A stretch of 64,000 nucleotides of DNA. Origin: Leptospiraceae bacterium. Lineage in GTDB: Bacteria > Spirochaetota > Leptospiria > Leptospirales > Leptonemataceae. The notes below the pieces were generated by a model that searched no databases, was not told the origin of the DNA, and saw nothing but the letters and a program-made list of their open reading frames with translations. The position numbers and the translations under genes were made by a program. Shown here piece by piece: positions 37,478 through 46,332 of this stretch. Numbering within the stretch: the first letter of the stretch is position 1; every line of letters begins with the position of its first letter. The stretch is from positions 161,190 through 225,189 of the forward strand of contig BPKM01000005.1 of assembly GCA_026005135.1 (NCBI GenBank). The letters are read 5' to 3'.

Positions 37478-38695
37478 ATGGATTTAATTACTGCATATAG
37501 AAATTATATGGATTACGAAGATAAACAGGCAGAAGAATTTTTAATATATGAACTTTATAAACAAACACAATATTGGTTAAAAAATGGTTCCCCCGATAAT
37601 AGTTTTTTGATTGAATTTATTGAGCTTGCTTTAGAATTCGAAGAAGAACCATTTGGTATTAAAAATTTATTAGATTTAGGTCTTAATGAACTTATTGATG
37701 CTTTAAATTATTATAATGGATTTGAAAAAAATTCAGAATCCGTAGAAAAACATTTAAATCAGGCATTGATGTCCTTTTTAGCCTGGATTGATGAATCCAC
37801 TTATAGAAAGATGAAACATATTCATTTTTTAGAATCTGACTTTTATATTTTTGAAATTATTGGTGGTGATTTTCCTCATGAATCTGCTCAAATTTTCCTT
37901 AAAACTACACAGGAAGTCGATATCTGGCTTGCTATTAAATATTTAGAAGAATTAACAGATCAAACTATTATACAAGAAATTATAGAAGCATTATTACATA
38001 ATATTAAAACATTACCTGATAAATATATGCTCATTGCCTATTTTATTTTACGCTATCCAGATTTAGTTAAAAATTTATTTGAATCTCAAAACAAAAATCA
38101 TTTATCTTTTATTGCATTACCTTCTGATATTCATTATGATGAAATCCATTCTATATTTAAAGCAAGTGAAGAATTTTTATTCTTCGGAAACTTAAAAATG
38201 AACTTCTATGAAAAATTACAAAACCCCAAGCACGAAACAATCGTTTTACTTGCTCTTTTAACAATGTTTGAAATTACCAGTACAAATTTAACACCAGCCT
38301 GGATCGAAGTATTTGAACGTTCTATTGGTAATTTATGGTCTTATAAATACCGAGCTGTAAATCAATATAAAAAACATCAACCATTACCAGAATTTGCTAT
38401 AAATATTATTGCCTTTTTAACAGAAGAAGAACAAAAATTGATTTACGAAACATCAAAAATTTTTCTTATTTTCTTTGAAAATATACATCGATATAGTAAA
38501 CAAACATTTGAAGAATTATCCGATCTCTTATCTTTAAATCCATCTATTTTCGAAGAAGAATTACATTATCATTTGCATTTAGCAGAAAAATCACAATTGA
38601 TCTATAAGCGATTAGAAGAATGTGCTTCTAAAATTTATAAAAAGATCATACGTAGAGGAAATTCGTTTGAACTTATAGATGCAGAAGAAATTTAA
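37478..38695 (+). CDS. helical cytoplasmic protein of unknown function
   Basis: A 405-residue acidic, mostly alpha-helical protein. GGAG at a suitable distance supports ATG 37478. No signal peptide, membrane segment or catalytic motif is visible. Leu/Ile/Phe-rich helical stretches may form a repeat-type solenoid, but no regular period is clear. It sits between the sulfatase and a Nudix gene with only a few bases between them, suggesting one transcript. I do not recognise a family. Confidence 0.6.
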   Translation: MDLITAYRNYMDYEDKQAEEFLIYELYKQTQYWLKNGSPDNSFLIEFIELALEFEEEPFGIKNLLDLGLNELIDALNYYNGFEKNSESVEKHLNQALMSFLAWIDESTYRKMKHIHFLESDFYIFEIIGGDFPHESAQIFLKTTQEVDIWLAIKYLEELTDQTIIQEIIEALLHNIKTLPDKYMLIAYFILRYPDLVKNLFESQNKNHLSFIALPSDIHYDEIHSIFKASEEFLFFGNLKMNFYEKLQNPKHETIVLLALLTMFEITSTNLTPAWIEVFERSIGNLWSYKYRAVNQYKKHQPLPEFAINIIAFLTEEEQKLIYETSKIFLIFFENIHRYSKQTFEELSDLLSLNPSIFEEELHYHLHLAEKSQLIYKRLEECASKIYKKIIRRGNSFELIDAEEI

Positions 38696-38703
38696 CCATA
38701 TCT

Positions 38704-39114
38704 ATGAACGGAGAATTTCAAATAACTCTAAAATTATTATTATGGGATAAAAACTATTTTTTATATCTAAAAGATAAAATTACGGGATTTGGCGATTTAC
38801 CAGGAGGAAGAATTACCCAAAAAGAACATTATAACTGGATATCTGCTTTAGAAAGAGAATTAAAAGAAGAATTAGGGAATATTCAATATAAAATTTACCC
38901 AGAACCTGTTTATTGTTTTCCTCATTTTGTAAGTAAAGATAAAAAAGATTCTGTTGCCATCTTATTCGAAGGAAATTATCTTGGTGGCAATATTCAAATT
39001 TCAGATGAACACGAAGAATATTTATGGATACATAAAAAGGAACGATTGGAAGATTATTTTTCTGATACTATGTTAGAAGGTTTAAAAAAATATTTTAAAA
39101 TTAAACAAACTTAA
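38704..39114 (+). CDS. Nudix hydrolase
   Basis: A 136-residue protein with a Nudix box: GGRITQKEHYNWISALERELKEELGN (about 33-58) contains the G-x5-E and RELKEELG metal-binding parts. Between Glu and Arg-Glu there are nine residues rather than the usual seven, a small insertion. Nudix enzymes cleave nucleoside diphosphates linked to another group; the substrate is unknown. It lies 8 bp after the unknown protein and 2 bp before the esterase gene. Confidence 0.75.
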   Translation: MNGEFQITLKLLLWDKNYFLYLKDKITGFGDLPGGRITQKEHYNWISALERELKEELGNIQYKIYPEPVYCFPHFVSKDKKDSVAILFEGNYLGGNIQISDEHEEYLWIHKKERLEDYFSDTMLEGLKKYFKIKQT

Positions 39115-39116
39115 AA

Positions 39117-40022
39117 ATGAATATTATAAAAAGACATATATTATTATTTTTATTATTTTCTTTTTCTTTAAAAGCTATTGATTGGAATAAATGTTATTCT
39201 ATCAAAAATATAGAATTCTTTATAAAAAATCATCAGTATGTATCTATTATCAATTCTATTAGTCTTTATACTCTGGATATTGATAAGGTAAAAGTCGATG
39301 TTTATATTCCAGAATTAAATAAACAATCCTGTTATAAAACATTACTTGTTTTACCTGGCTGGAAGTTTTCCAGAAAAAAATGGTTTAAAGAAACAAGATT
39401 ACTAAAATTTATAAAAAAATATCAATACATTGCTATAGCACCAGAAATGAATATTTCTATTTATGAATCACAATATTTTAAAGAAACAAAATTAAAATGG
39501 CATAAAAAACCAGGAATGCAATTTATAGAAGAAGATCTTCTACCCTATTTTAAAACATATGGTTTATTTAATAATAATTATTATAATATGGGATTAGGTT
39601 TATCTACTGGCGCAAGAGGTATCGTTTTAATTGCATCTCGAAATCCAGATTTATTTTATGCAATAGCAGCCTTAGCCGGTGATTATGATCAAACCTTAAA
39701 TCCTAAGGATAATTTGATTCGATTAACCTACGGAGAATATCATTTATTTAAAAATAGATGGGAAACAATCGATAATCCAATTTATAATATACAAAAAAAT
39801 GGTTGGAATACTCATATTTATATTGGACATGGTTTAAAGGATACAATTGTTTCTTATAAATATTCTAAACATTTATACCAGTTTTTAAAATCTAATTTTA
39901 ATAATAAAATAATAGTATTACATTTATGTAACGATTGTAAACATGATTTTTCTTACTGGGATAGTGAATTAGAGGCTGTTTTTAATTTTTACGAAAATAA
40001 CATCAAAACAAATCTAAAATAA
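39117..40022 (+). CDS. secreted alpha/beta-hydrolase (esterase-like)
   Basis: A 301-residue protein with an N-terminal signal peptide (RHILLFLLFSFSLKAI). LLVLPGWKFSRKKWF is the likely oxyanion strand, GLGLSTGARGIVL (near 165) is the nucleophile elbow with Ser, and CKHDFSYWDSELEAV near the C-terminus should hold the catalytic His. Cys residues (near 23, 75 and 278-281) may form disulfides outside the cytoplasm. It is similar in outline to D-type esterases and acetylxylan-esterase-like hydrolases. It overlaps the convergent Spx/ArsC-like gene by 9 bp. Confidence 0.65.
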   Translation: MNIIKRHILLFLLFSFSLKAIDWNKCYSIKNIEFFIKNHQYVSIINSISLYTLDIDKVKVDVYIPELNKQSCYKTLLVLPGWKFSRKKWFKETRLLKFIKKYQYIAIAPEMNISIYESQYFKETKLKWHKKPGMQFIEEDLLPYFKTYGLFNNNYYNMGLGLSTGARGIVLIASRNPDLFYAIAALAGDYDQTLNPKDNLIRLTYGEYHLFKNRWETIDNPIYNIQKNGWNTHIYIGHGLKDTIVSYKYSKHLYQFLKSNFNNKIIVLHLCNDCKHDFSYWDSELEAVFNFYENNIKTNLK

Positions 40023-40370
40023 ATTTATCGCTTCTTTCCCAATTGCATATAAATTTTTTGCTTTATCTACTATAACTGGTCTTTTTATTAATTTAGGATT
40101 TTCTATTAATAATTTTAATATTTCTTCTTTTTTTAGATTTTTTATTTGATCTTTTAAATTTAATTCTCTATAGGTTGTACTGGATTTATTTATTAAATCC
40201 TGTGGCTGTAATCCTGTGGATTTTAATAATTGATTTAAAATTATTTTCGATGGTGGTTTTTGTGTAATATCAATAAATTCATATTCAATCCCTTTATTTT
40301 TTAAATGAGACTCCACCTTACGGGATGTATTACATTTGTTATATCCATAAAATTCTAACATAAAAGTCAT
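40014..40370 (-). CDS. ArsC/Spx family thioredoxin-fold protein
   Basis: A 118-residue protein. LEFYGYNKCNTSRKVESHLKNKGIEYEFIDI is the ArsC/Spx opening, with a single redox Cys in KCNTSRK (near 13). GLQPQDLINKSSTTYREL and ENPKLIKRPVIVDKAKNLYAIG complete the family. It could be an arsenate reductase-like or YffB/Spx-like regulator. There is no arsenic-resistance gene nearby, so the YffB-like role is preferred. Not resolvable further by eye. Confidence 0.75.
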   Translation of the reverse strand: MTFMLEFYGYNKCNTSRKVESHLKNKGIEYEFIDITQKPPSKIILNQLLKSTGLQPQDLINKSSTTYRELNLKDQIKNLKKEEILKLLIENPKLIKRPVIVDKAKNLYAIGKEAINLF

Positions 40371-40448
40371 TATAATTTTTTAGGAATATTTTATCAAGGA
40401 TTTTTAAATTTGATTGTATAATTTTTATTCCTATAATTTAATGGAAAT

Positions 40449-41951
40449 ATGTTAAATAGGCCTATTGCAGCAATTGATATGGGAACAAATTCTTTTCATA
40501 TGATTATCGCAAAAAAAGAAAATAATCACGTAGATGTTTTAGATAGAGAGAAAATAGTTGTTCGGCTTGGAGAAGGTGGTAGTGATTATGATTATATAAC
40601 AGAAGAAGCAGAAAAACGAGCAATTCAAGCATTAAAAAGTTTTAAGAGTATAGCCAAAAAATATAATGCTATTATACAAGCCGTTGCAACGTCAGCTGTT
40701 CGAGAAGCAAAAAATCAAAATGAATTTTTAAAAAAAGTCTATAAAGAAACTGGTATTAAAGTAAAAGTTATTCCAGGACAGGAAGAAGGAAGATTAATAT
40801 ATTTAGGGATTTTACAGATTATTCCAGCTTATGATAAATATACTCTTGTTATTGATATTGGTGGAGGTTCAACAGAAATTATTTTAGGATATCAAGCAAA
40901 ACCATTATTTATACGTTCCCTAAAATTAGGAGCAGTACGATTAACAGAACGCTTTTTCCCAAAAGGGATAATAAAACCAGATAAAATAAAAGAAGCAGAA
41001 AATTATATAAGAAATTTTATAATAGATACATACGAAGAATTTCAAAATCAAAACTTAAATTACGAATTAGTTGTAGGATCTTCTGGTACAATTAAAACTA
41101 TTGTAGAATTAATTCATGAAAATCAAAAAAAAGAATTTAGTTTCGAAGAATTAAATACTATAGTAGAAAAAATTCTAAAATACGAAACACCAGATAAACG
41201 ACAAAAAAAACTTAATTTAGATGAAAAAAGAGCAGATATTATACCAGCAGGTGCATTAATATTAAAACAGATTTTTGAAATCTTTAAAATCCATAAAATG
41301 GTTTATTCTCCTTATGCATTACGTGAAGGTGTATTATTTGAACTTCTTTATAGAAAAAATAAAAAAAGTGATTTAAGAGAAATAAGAAGAAATTCATGTA
41401 TCAATCTATTAAAGAAATTTCATCAGGAAATACCCTATAATACAGCAAATATATCTTTAAAAATATTAAAATTTCTTGGTAAAGATTATCCAGAATTATT
41501 ATCTCATAAAGAATTATTAGAATATGCAGCATTATTACATAATATTGGTGTAGCTATAGCACATACAAGTCATCATAAACATAGTTATTATATTATCTCT
41601 CAAACAGAATATTTATTAGGTTTTACAAAGAATGAATTGGATATCATTGCCTGTATTTCTCGCTATCATCGAAAAGCTTTTCCCAATAAAAAGCATCTGG
41701 AATTTATGTCTCTAAGTTCTTTAGAACAAAATCTTATAGAATTTTATGCTGGTATATTACGTATTGCAATTGGCTTATCAAGAACACACCTTGAACCAGA
41801 TATTCAAATTGAAAAAAAAGAAAATACTTATATTTTTTATGTAATAACAAAAAACTTACAGGATTCAGAATTACTCTGTAATATGGCTGACTTACGAAAA
41901 GATTTATTAGAATATAAATTACAAAAAAAAATTCACTTTATAAGTAAATGA
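40449..41951 (+). CDS. ppx: exopolyphosphatase / pppGpp phosphohydrolase (Ppx/GppA)
   Basis: A 500-residue protein. Two ASKHA domains with AAIDMGTNSFHMIIA (N-terminus), VRLGEGG, and LVIDIGGGSTEIILG (near 137), followed by VVGSSGTIKTI, then a C-terminal HD-like helical domain (AALLHNIGVAIAHTSHHKHSYYII, near 360). It hydrolyses polyphosphate, and some members also act on pppGpp. It is convergent with acpS, with only 1 bp between their stops. Confidence 0.9.
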   Translation: MLNRPIAAIDMGTNSFHMIIAKKENNHVDVLDREKIVVRLGEGGSDYDYITEEAEKRAIQALKSFKSIAKKYNAIIQAVATSAVREAKNQNEFLKKVYKETGIKVKVIPGQEEGRLIYLGILQIIPAYDKYTLVIDIGGGSTEIILGYQAKPLFIRSLKLGAVRLTERFFPKGIIKPDKIKEAENYIRNFIIDTYEEFQNQNLNYELVVGSSGTIKTIVELIHENQKKEFSFEELNTIVEKILKYETPDKRQKKLNLDEKRADIIPAGALILKQIFEIFKIHKMVYSPYALREGVLFELLYRKNKKSDLREIRRNSCINLLKKFHQEIPYNTANISLKILKFLGKDYPELLSHKELLEYAALLHNIGVAIAHTSHHKHSYYIISQTEYLLGFTKNELDIIACISRYHRKAFPNKKHLEFMSLSSLEQNLIEFYAGILRIAIGLSRTHLEPDIQIEKKENTYIFYVITKNLQDSELLCNMADLRKDLLEYKLQKKIHFISK

Positions 41952-41952
41952 A

Positions 41953-42330
41953 TTAACCTTCTAAAATAACAAATGCTATGCTAAAATTTTCTGAATGTGT
42001 AATCGTCAAATGATAATTTTTTACTCCTTTTTCTTTTGCAATTTCTGCAATTTTTCCTCTTAACGTTAATTGTTTTTTACCAAATGTTTTTCCAGATACT
42101 TCTATATTTTTGTATAATAAACCTATACGATGTCGAATATTCAACGTTTTTATAACAGCCTCTTTAACAGCAAATCTTGCTGCTAAATAGGGAATAGGAT
42201 CAGGTCTACTTAAAGAATATTCAATTTCATCTTCGCAAAAATAACGTTCTAAAAATTTTTTTCCATATTTATTATAAATTCTTTTTATTCTTTTATGTTC
42301 TATAATATCTGTACCTATACCTATTATCAT
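41953..42330 (-). CDS. acpS: holo-[acyl-carrier-protein] synthase
   Basis: A 125-residue AcpS: MIIGIGTDIIEHKRIKRI with the Mg-binding Asp near 8, FCEDEIEYSL, and AARFAVKEAVIKTLN with the second metal-binding Glu near 58, plus a C-terminal LTITHSENFSIAFVIL. It transfers phosphopantetheine from CoA to apo-ACP for fatty-acid synthesis. It is the last gene of the dapA-dapB-cdaA-cdaR-acpS unit and overlaps cdaR by 4 bp. Confidence 0.95.
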   Translation of the reverse strand: MIIGIGTDIIEHKRIKRIYNKYGKKFLERYFCEDEIEYSLSRPDPIPYLAARFAVKEAVIKTLNIRHRIGLLYKNIEVSGKTFGKKQLTLRGKIAEIAKEKGVKNYHLTITHSENFSIAFVILEG

Positions 42331-43361
42331 CGAATCAAATGCTCCTGTAAACCTTTTTCTAATTGATTCATCGGAATTTTCTTTTTAATTCTAAATTGCA
42401 ATCCAATCTGTAATGGTTCTACTTTTATTATTTCTAATTCTTTTACTTCGTACTTAGTTTTAACAATAACTGGTAAATCCGGTATATAAGTACTTGGTTT
42501 TATACTATTAGTTGTAGTATCCAGTTCTACCGGACAAAAAACTTCTGCAATAAAAGAAGTGGAAGTTAAATAATATTTAGAAATATAAAATACCTTAATT
42601 TTAGGATCATTTGTAACTTCCAATCTTCCAATATTATTTTTACAGGAAATAGGTATTTCTTCTTCGAAAAAATAAAAACCTGGTGGTAAATCTTTTAATT
42701 TTGATTGAAATTCTTCTTCTGAATAATATTTTAATTCTAATTGAATTTCAAAGGGTTGATTCTCTACCAATTTTGTAAATTTAGGTAATGCCTGAATCAT
42801 CACTTTATCATAAAATAAAGAAGAAGTAGGGGATAATTTTACTGGATTTAATTTTATATTATATTGACTATTTATAATCGATTCTGGTCCTTCTATAATA
42901 ATTGCCTGTGGATTTATATTCCAGTATGCCAGGTTTTTATTAGCTGGCAATTCGTATACAAGGACTAAAGGTAGTGCTTTTCTTTTTTTGTTATCTAATT
43001 GAATTTCTATTTCAGTTTTTTCAATCTGTGCTTGAATGGAAGGTGGTGGTGGTGGATTTAATTCTAATCGAAATTTATTTGGACCAGCTGTTGGTCCTGT
43101 ATTAATCATATATAACTTAAAATTAGACGGATCTATTTCTAACAATTCTTCTGGTCCAGAAAATTCTACTTTTATAAAAGGAGGGGGTTCTTCTTTAAAA
43201 ATTAAATGATTAGGTAATACAGGTGGTTCTACTTTAATATAAAATGTTTTAGAAATTGTTTTTGCATATTGGACATAAAAATAAAATAAAATTGCTACAA
43301 TTAAACTTCCTAATTTAGCTTGCCAGCGATGTTTTAAAAATTTTATTATATTATTTATCAT
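42327..43361 (-). CDS. cdaR: YbbR-domain protein, CdaA regulator (CdaR-like)
   Basis: A 344-residue protein with one N-terminal transmembrane helix (WQAKLGSLIVAILFYFYV, about 13-30), then extracytoplasmic YbbR repeats. The pattern V-x-L-x-x-x-x-LPxG is visible (for example SKLKDLPPGFYFF) in a Pro-rich, beta-strand-rich sequence. In Firmicutes CdaR binds and controls CdaA. It follows cdaA with an 11-bp overlap, the usual gene order. A proline run (PPPPPS, near 108) is unusual in this AT-rich genome. Confidence 0.8.
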   Translation of the reverse strand: MINNIIKFLKHRWQAKLGSLIVAILFYFYVQYAKTISKTFYIKVEPPVLPNHLIFKEEPPPFIKVEFSGPEELLEIDPSNFKLYMINTGPTAGPNKFRLELNPPPPPSIQAQIEKTEIEIQLDNKKRKALPLVLVYELPANKNLAYWNINPQAIIIEGPESIINSQYNIKLNPVKLSPTSSLFYDKVMIQALPKFTKLVENQPFEIQLELKYYSEEEFQSKLKDLPPGFYFFEEEIPISCKNNIGRLEVTNDPKIKVFYISKYYLTSTSFIAEVFCPVELDTTTNSIKPSTYIPDLPVIVKTKYEVKELEIIKVEPLQIGLQFRIKKKIPMNQLEKGLQEHLIR

Positions 43362-44118
43362 ATTCTACTATCTTTTTTTTATTCATTAATCTTAATATTT
43401 TTTCTTTTAGTTCTTCTCCATGGACAGGAGAAAACATTTGACCATTATGCATTATACTTATTTTACCTGTTTCTTCTGATGTAACAATGACAATTGCATC
43501 TGTTTCTTCTGCCATACCCATAGCAGCTCTATGTCTTGCACCATGTGTTGTTTTTAATAAAGGAGAATTTGATACAGGAAGAAAACAGGCTGCTGCAATG
43601 ATTCGATTATTTTCTATAATTACTGCACCATCATGCAATGGATTATCTTTATAAAAAATAGATAATAATAATTCTTTTGAAATTAGTGCATCTAACTTTA
43701 CTGATTTTTCCAATATATATTCTGGCTTAATATCCTGTATTATACATATAATTGACCCAATCTTATTTTCTGCTAATTCTATTACAGCTTCTATAATTTT
43801 ATCTAAAAATTGAATTTTTTTTGGATTAATCCAGTTAAATATAGGCATATTACCTATTTCTCCAATTAAACGTCTTAATTCTGGTTGTAATAAAACTATA
43901 ATACCAAAAACTAAATAAGCACTTAAATTTCGAATAATCCAGGATATCGTTTCTAAGTGAAGTTGTTTAGAAATAACATCAAAAATTAAAATTAGTAAAA
44001 TTGCAAATAATAGTTGTATAGCTCTTGTTCTACTTAATAAAACATAAACTTTATATAATAAAAACGAAACTAATAATATATCCAGAATCATAAAAAATAT
44101 AGATTTATCAGCATTCAT
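43351..44118 (-). CDS. cdaA: diadenylate cyclase CdaA (c-di-AMP synthase)
   Basis: A 255-residue protein with three N-terminal membrane helices (within residues 8-82), then a DAC (DisA_N) domain with both signature motifs: NPLHDGAVII (DGA, near 166) and HGARHRAAMGMAEETDAIVIVTSEETG (RHR, near 196). It makes c-di-AMP from two ATP; c-di-AMP controls potassium and osmolyte transport and cell-wall homeostasis. It is translationally coupled with dapB upstream (4-bp overlap) and cdaR downstream. The usual companion glmM is not in this operon. Confidence 0.95.
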   Translation of the reverse strand: MNADKSIFFMILDILLVSFLLYKVYVLLSRTRAIQLLFAILLILIFDVISKQLHLETISWIIRNLSAYLVFGIIVLLQPELRRLIGEIGNMPIFNWINPKKIQFLDKIIEAVIELAENKIGSIICIIQDIKPEYILEKSVKLDALISKELLLSIFYKDNPLHDGAVIIENNRIIAAACFLPVSNSPLLKTTHGARHRAAMGMAEETDAIVIVTSEETGKISIMHNGQMFSPVHGEELKEKILRLMNKKKIVEYDK

Positions 44119-44915
44119 ATATTTTCAATACCTAAAACATGATTCATAGAATATAAACCAGGTTTTTGATTTAATATCCATTTTGCAGCAACAATTGCAC
44201 CTCTAGCAAATATATCTCTTGATGTTGCTTTATGAGTAATTTCAATTCTTTCTCCTTGTGAAAAAAAATAAACAGTATGTTCACCTACAACATCTCCTCC
44301 TCGAATTGCATGTATTCCTAATTCATCTAATTTACGTTCTCCAACTATGCCTTTTCTTCCATATATTACATTATTTTCTGTAAGATTATATTCTTCTAAA
44401 ATAATATCTTTTAATCGTACAGCTGTACCAGAAGGTGCATCTTTTTTCTTTGAATGGTGGATCTCTGAAATTTCAACTTCATACTCTTTTAATAATTTCG
44501 TTGCCTGCTTTACTAAATAAAATAAAACATTAACACCTAAGGACATATTAGGTGATATTAAAACTGGTATTTTATCTTTATAAGAATATAAAATTTCTTT
44601 TTGTTCTTTTGTAAAACCTGTTGTTCCAATAACAATAGGTTTTTTGTAATCTGCACAAAATTTTATAATATCAATAGTATTTTCTGGTAAAGTAAAATCT
44701 ATTAAAACATCAATATTTTGAATTTCCTGTTTATTCGAACTTAATGGTATATTTAAATTCGATGTATTTAATAAAATACCATAATCTTGATTCAAATCTG
44801 GATGTTCAGGATGTTCTAATGCAAGTGCAATTTTAATATCCTTATGCTCTCTACATAAATGTGCAATGGTCTTTCCCATTCTTCCCATTGCACCAGAAAT
44901 ACCAATTTGAATCAT
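44115..44915 (-). CDS. dapB: 4-hydroxy-tetrahydrodipicolinate reductase
   Basis: A 266-residue DapB. GISGAMGRMGKTIA is the NAD(P)-binding loop, IDFTLPENT, VIGTTGFT, and SPNMSLGVNVLF follow. The DapB signature with catalytic His and substrate-binding Lys is EIHHSKKKDAPSGTA (near 152). It reduces the dapA product in the lysine and diaminopimelate pathway that supplies peptidoglycan. It overlaps dapA and cdaA by 4 bp each. Confidence 0.95.
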   Translation of the reverse strand: MIQIGISGAMGRMGKTIAHLCREHKDIKIALALEHPEHPDLNQDYGILLNTSNLNIPLSSNKQEIQNIDVLIDFTLPENTIDIIKFCADYKKPIVIGTTGFTKEQKEILYSYKDKIPVLISPNMSLGVNVLFYLVKQATKLLKEYEVEISEIHHSKKKDAPSGTAVRLKDIILEEYNLTENNVIYGRKGIVGERKLDELGIHAIRGGDVVGEHTVYFFSQGERIEITHKATSRDIFARGAIVAAKWILNQKPGLYSMNHVLGIENI

Positions 44916-45796
44916 TGATCCTCTCCTGTTTTTTCTATAACCTGTTTTAAACGTTGAACTTTTTCTGGACTCATTTCACATAAGGGTAATCTTAATATGG
45001 GTTCGCATAAACCGAGTAATCCAGCAGCAGTTTTAACAGGAATAGGATTGGTTTCCCAAAACATTGCATTCATAAAATCAAATAATTCATAAAAAATCTG
45101 ATTTCCTTTTTCGAACTGTCCAGATAAATAATAATCTAACATTTTAACCATACGTTTAGGATATATATTCGAAGCAACAGAAATTACTCCCATACCTCCA
45201 ATGGCGATAACTGCGGGTGTAATATTATCATCACCAGAAAGTAATGTTAATTTATGATTTGTATATTTAATAATTTTTGCCATTTGATTTAAATCACCAC
45301 TTGCTTCTTTTACAGCAACAATATTAGGAATTTCTGCTAATCGTACAAAGGTTTCTGGTTCAATATTAACAGCAGTTCTCCCTTTGATATTATAAAGTAC
45401 AACAGGAACGGTAGAATTCTCTGCTACTTTTTTAAAATGTCTATATAAACCTTCCTGCGTTGGTTTATTATAATAAGGATTAACAAGCATTACTGCATTC
45501 ACTCCAGCATCGCATGCTTCTTTTGTCATTTCAATTGCTTCCTGTGTTGAATTTGATCCAGTACCAGCAATGACTAATGCCCTACCCTTTACAAATTCTA
45601 CTGTTTTTTTGATTAATTCAATATGCTCTTTATGGGTTAATGTTGGTGATTCTCCAGTAGTACCACAGGGGACTAGACCACTTACTCCTGCTTCAATTTG
45701 TTTTTCAATTAAACGTTGATATGCATCATAATCAATTTTACTTCCATCTTTTGTAAATGGAGTTATAATAGCTGTAAATAATCCTTGAATTTTCAT
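44912..45796 (-). CDS. dapA: 4-hydroxy-tetrahydrodipicolinate synthase
   Basis: A 294-residue TIM-barrel enzyme. PCGTTGESPTLTHKEH (near 42) binds pyruvate, VLYNIKGRTAVNI (Tyr and Arg for substrate, near 132; the usual Pro of YNxPGRT is Lys here), and IVAVKEASGDLNQ carries the Schiff-base Lys near 160. It condenses pyruvate with aspartate semialdehyde. It heads the five-gene coupled operon ending with acpS. Confidence 0.95.
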   Translation of the reverse strand: MKIQGLFTAIITPFTKDGSKIDYDAYQRLIEKQIEAGVSGLVPCGTTGESPTLTHKEHIELIKKTVEFVKGRALVIAGTGSNSTQEAIEMTKEACDAGVNAVMLVNPYYNKPTQEGLYRHFKKVAENSTVPVVLYNIKGRTAVNIEPETFVRLAEIPNIVAVKEASGDLNQMAKIIKYTNHKLTLLSGDDNITPAVIAIGGMGVISVASNIYPKRMVKMLDYYLSGQFEKGNQIFYELFDFMNAMFWETNPIPVKTAAGLLGLCEPILRLPLCEMSPEKVQRLKQVIEKTGEDQ

Positions 45797-45885
45797 ATTG
45801 TCCTAATATTACTAAAAAACGTTAAATACAAGTTTTTTTTTATAATCAGAAAAAATAAATTTAAATTATTAGCAGTATATTAAAA

Positions 45886-46332
45886 TTAAAATATTTTAAT
45901 AAAATAATTCTTTAAGATATTTTGAAAATACTCATCGTTTATTATAAGAAGATAAATCCAGTATATTAATGTTATAACTATCAATATTTTAATTCTATCT
46001 AAAGACTGTTTTTCTTTCGCAGAAAAAAATGAATGTATTAAAATAACTGGCCAGAGAATTAACAAAATAAAATCAAAGTAATTTATAAGTAATAAAATAT
46101 TATTTAGTAATTTTTTTAAAAATTCTATATAATTCGAATATAATAAATTATATTCCTCTAAAAAATAAGGAAAATAAAAAAATAAAAATAAAATATATAT
46201 AATTATTATTATAAAACGCCATAATATATTAAACCCAAAATGAAAAATATGTAATATGGCAAAAATTCCCCATAATATGCTTAAAAGAAATATTAAACTC
46301 TTAAATTGACTTAATAAAGAACTTAACTCCAT
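45886..46332 (-). CDS. small polytopic membrane protein, unknown function
   Basis: A 148-residue very hydrophobic protein with about four membrane segments (about 12-28, 33-55, 80-100 and 110-132) and short polar loops. No motif is recognised. Its start overlaps the pdxA 3' end by 10 bp on the same strand, suggesting coupling. Phe/Ile/Leu/Tyr dominate, partly a result of base composition. Confidence 0.5.
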   Translation of the reverse strand: MELSSLLSQFKSLIFLLSILWGIFAILHIFHFGFNILWRFIIIIIYILFLFFYFPYFLEEYNLLYSNYIEFLKKLLNNILLLINYFDFILLILWPVILIHSFFSAKEKQSLDRIKILIVITLIYWIYLLIINDEYFQNILKNYFIKIF

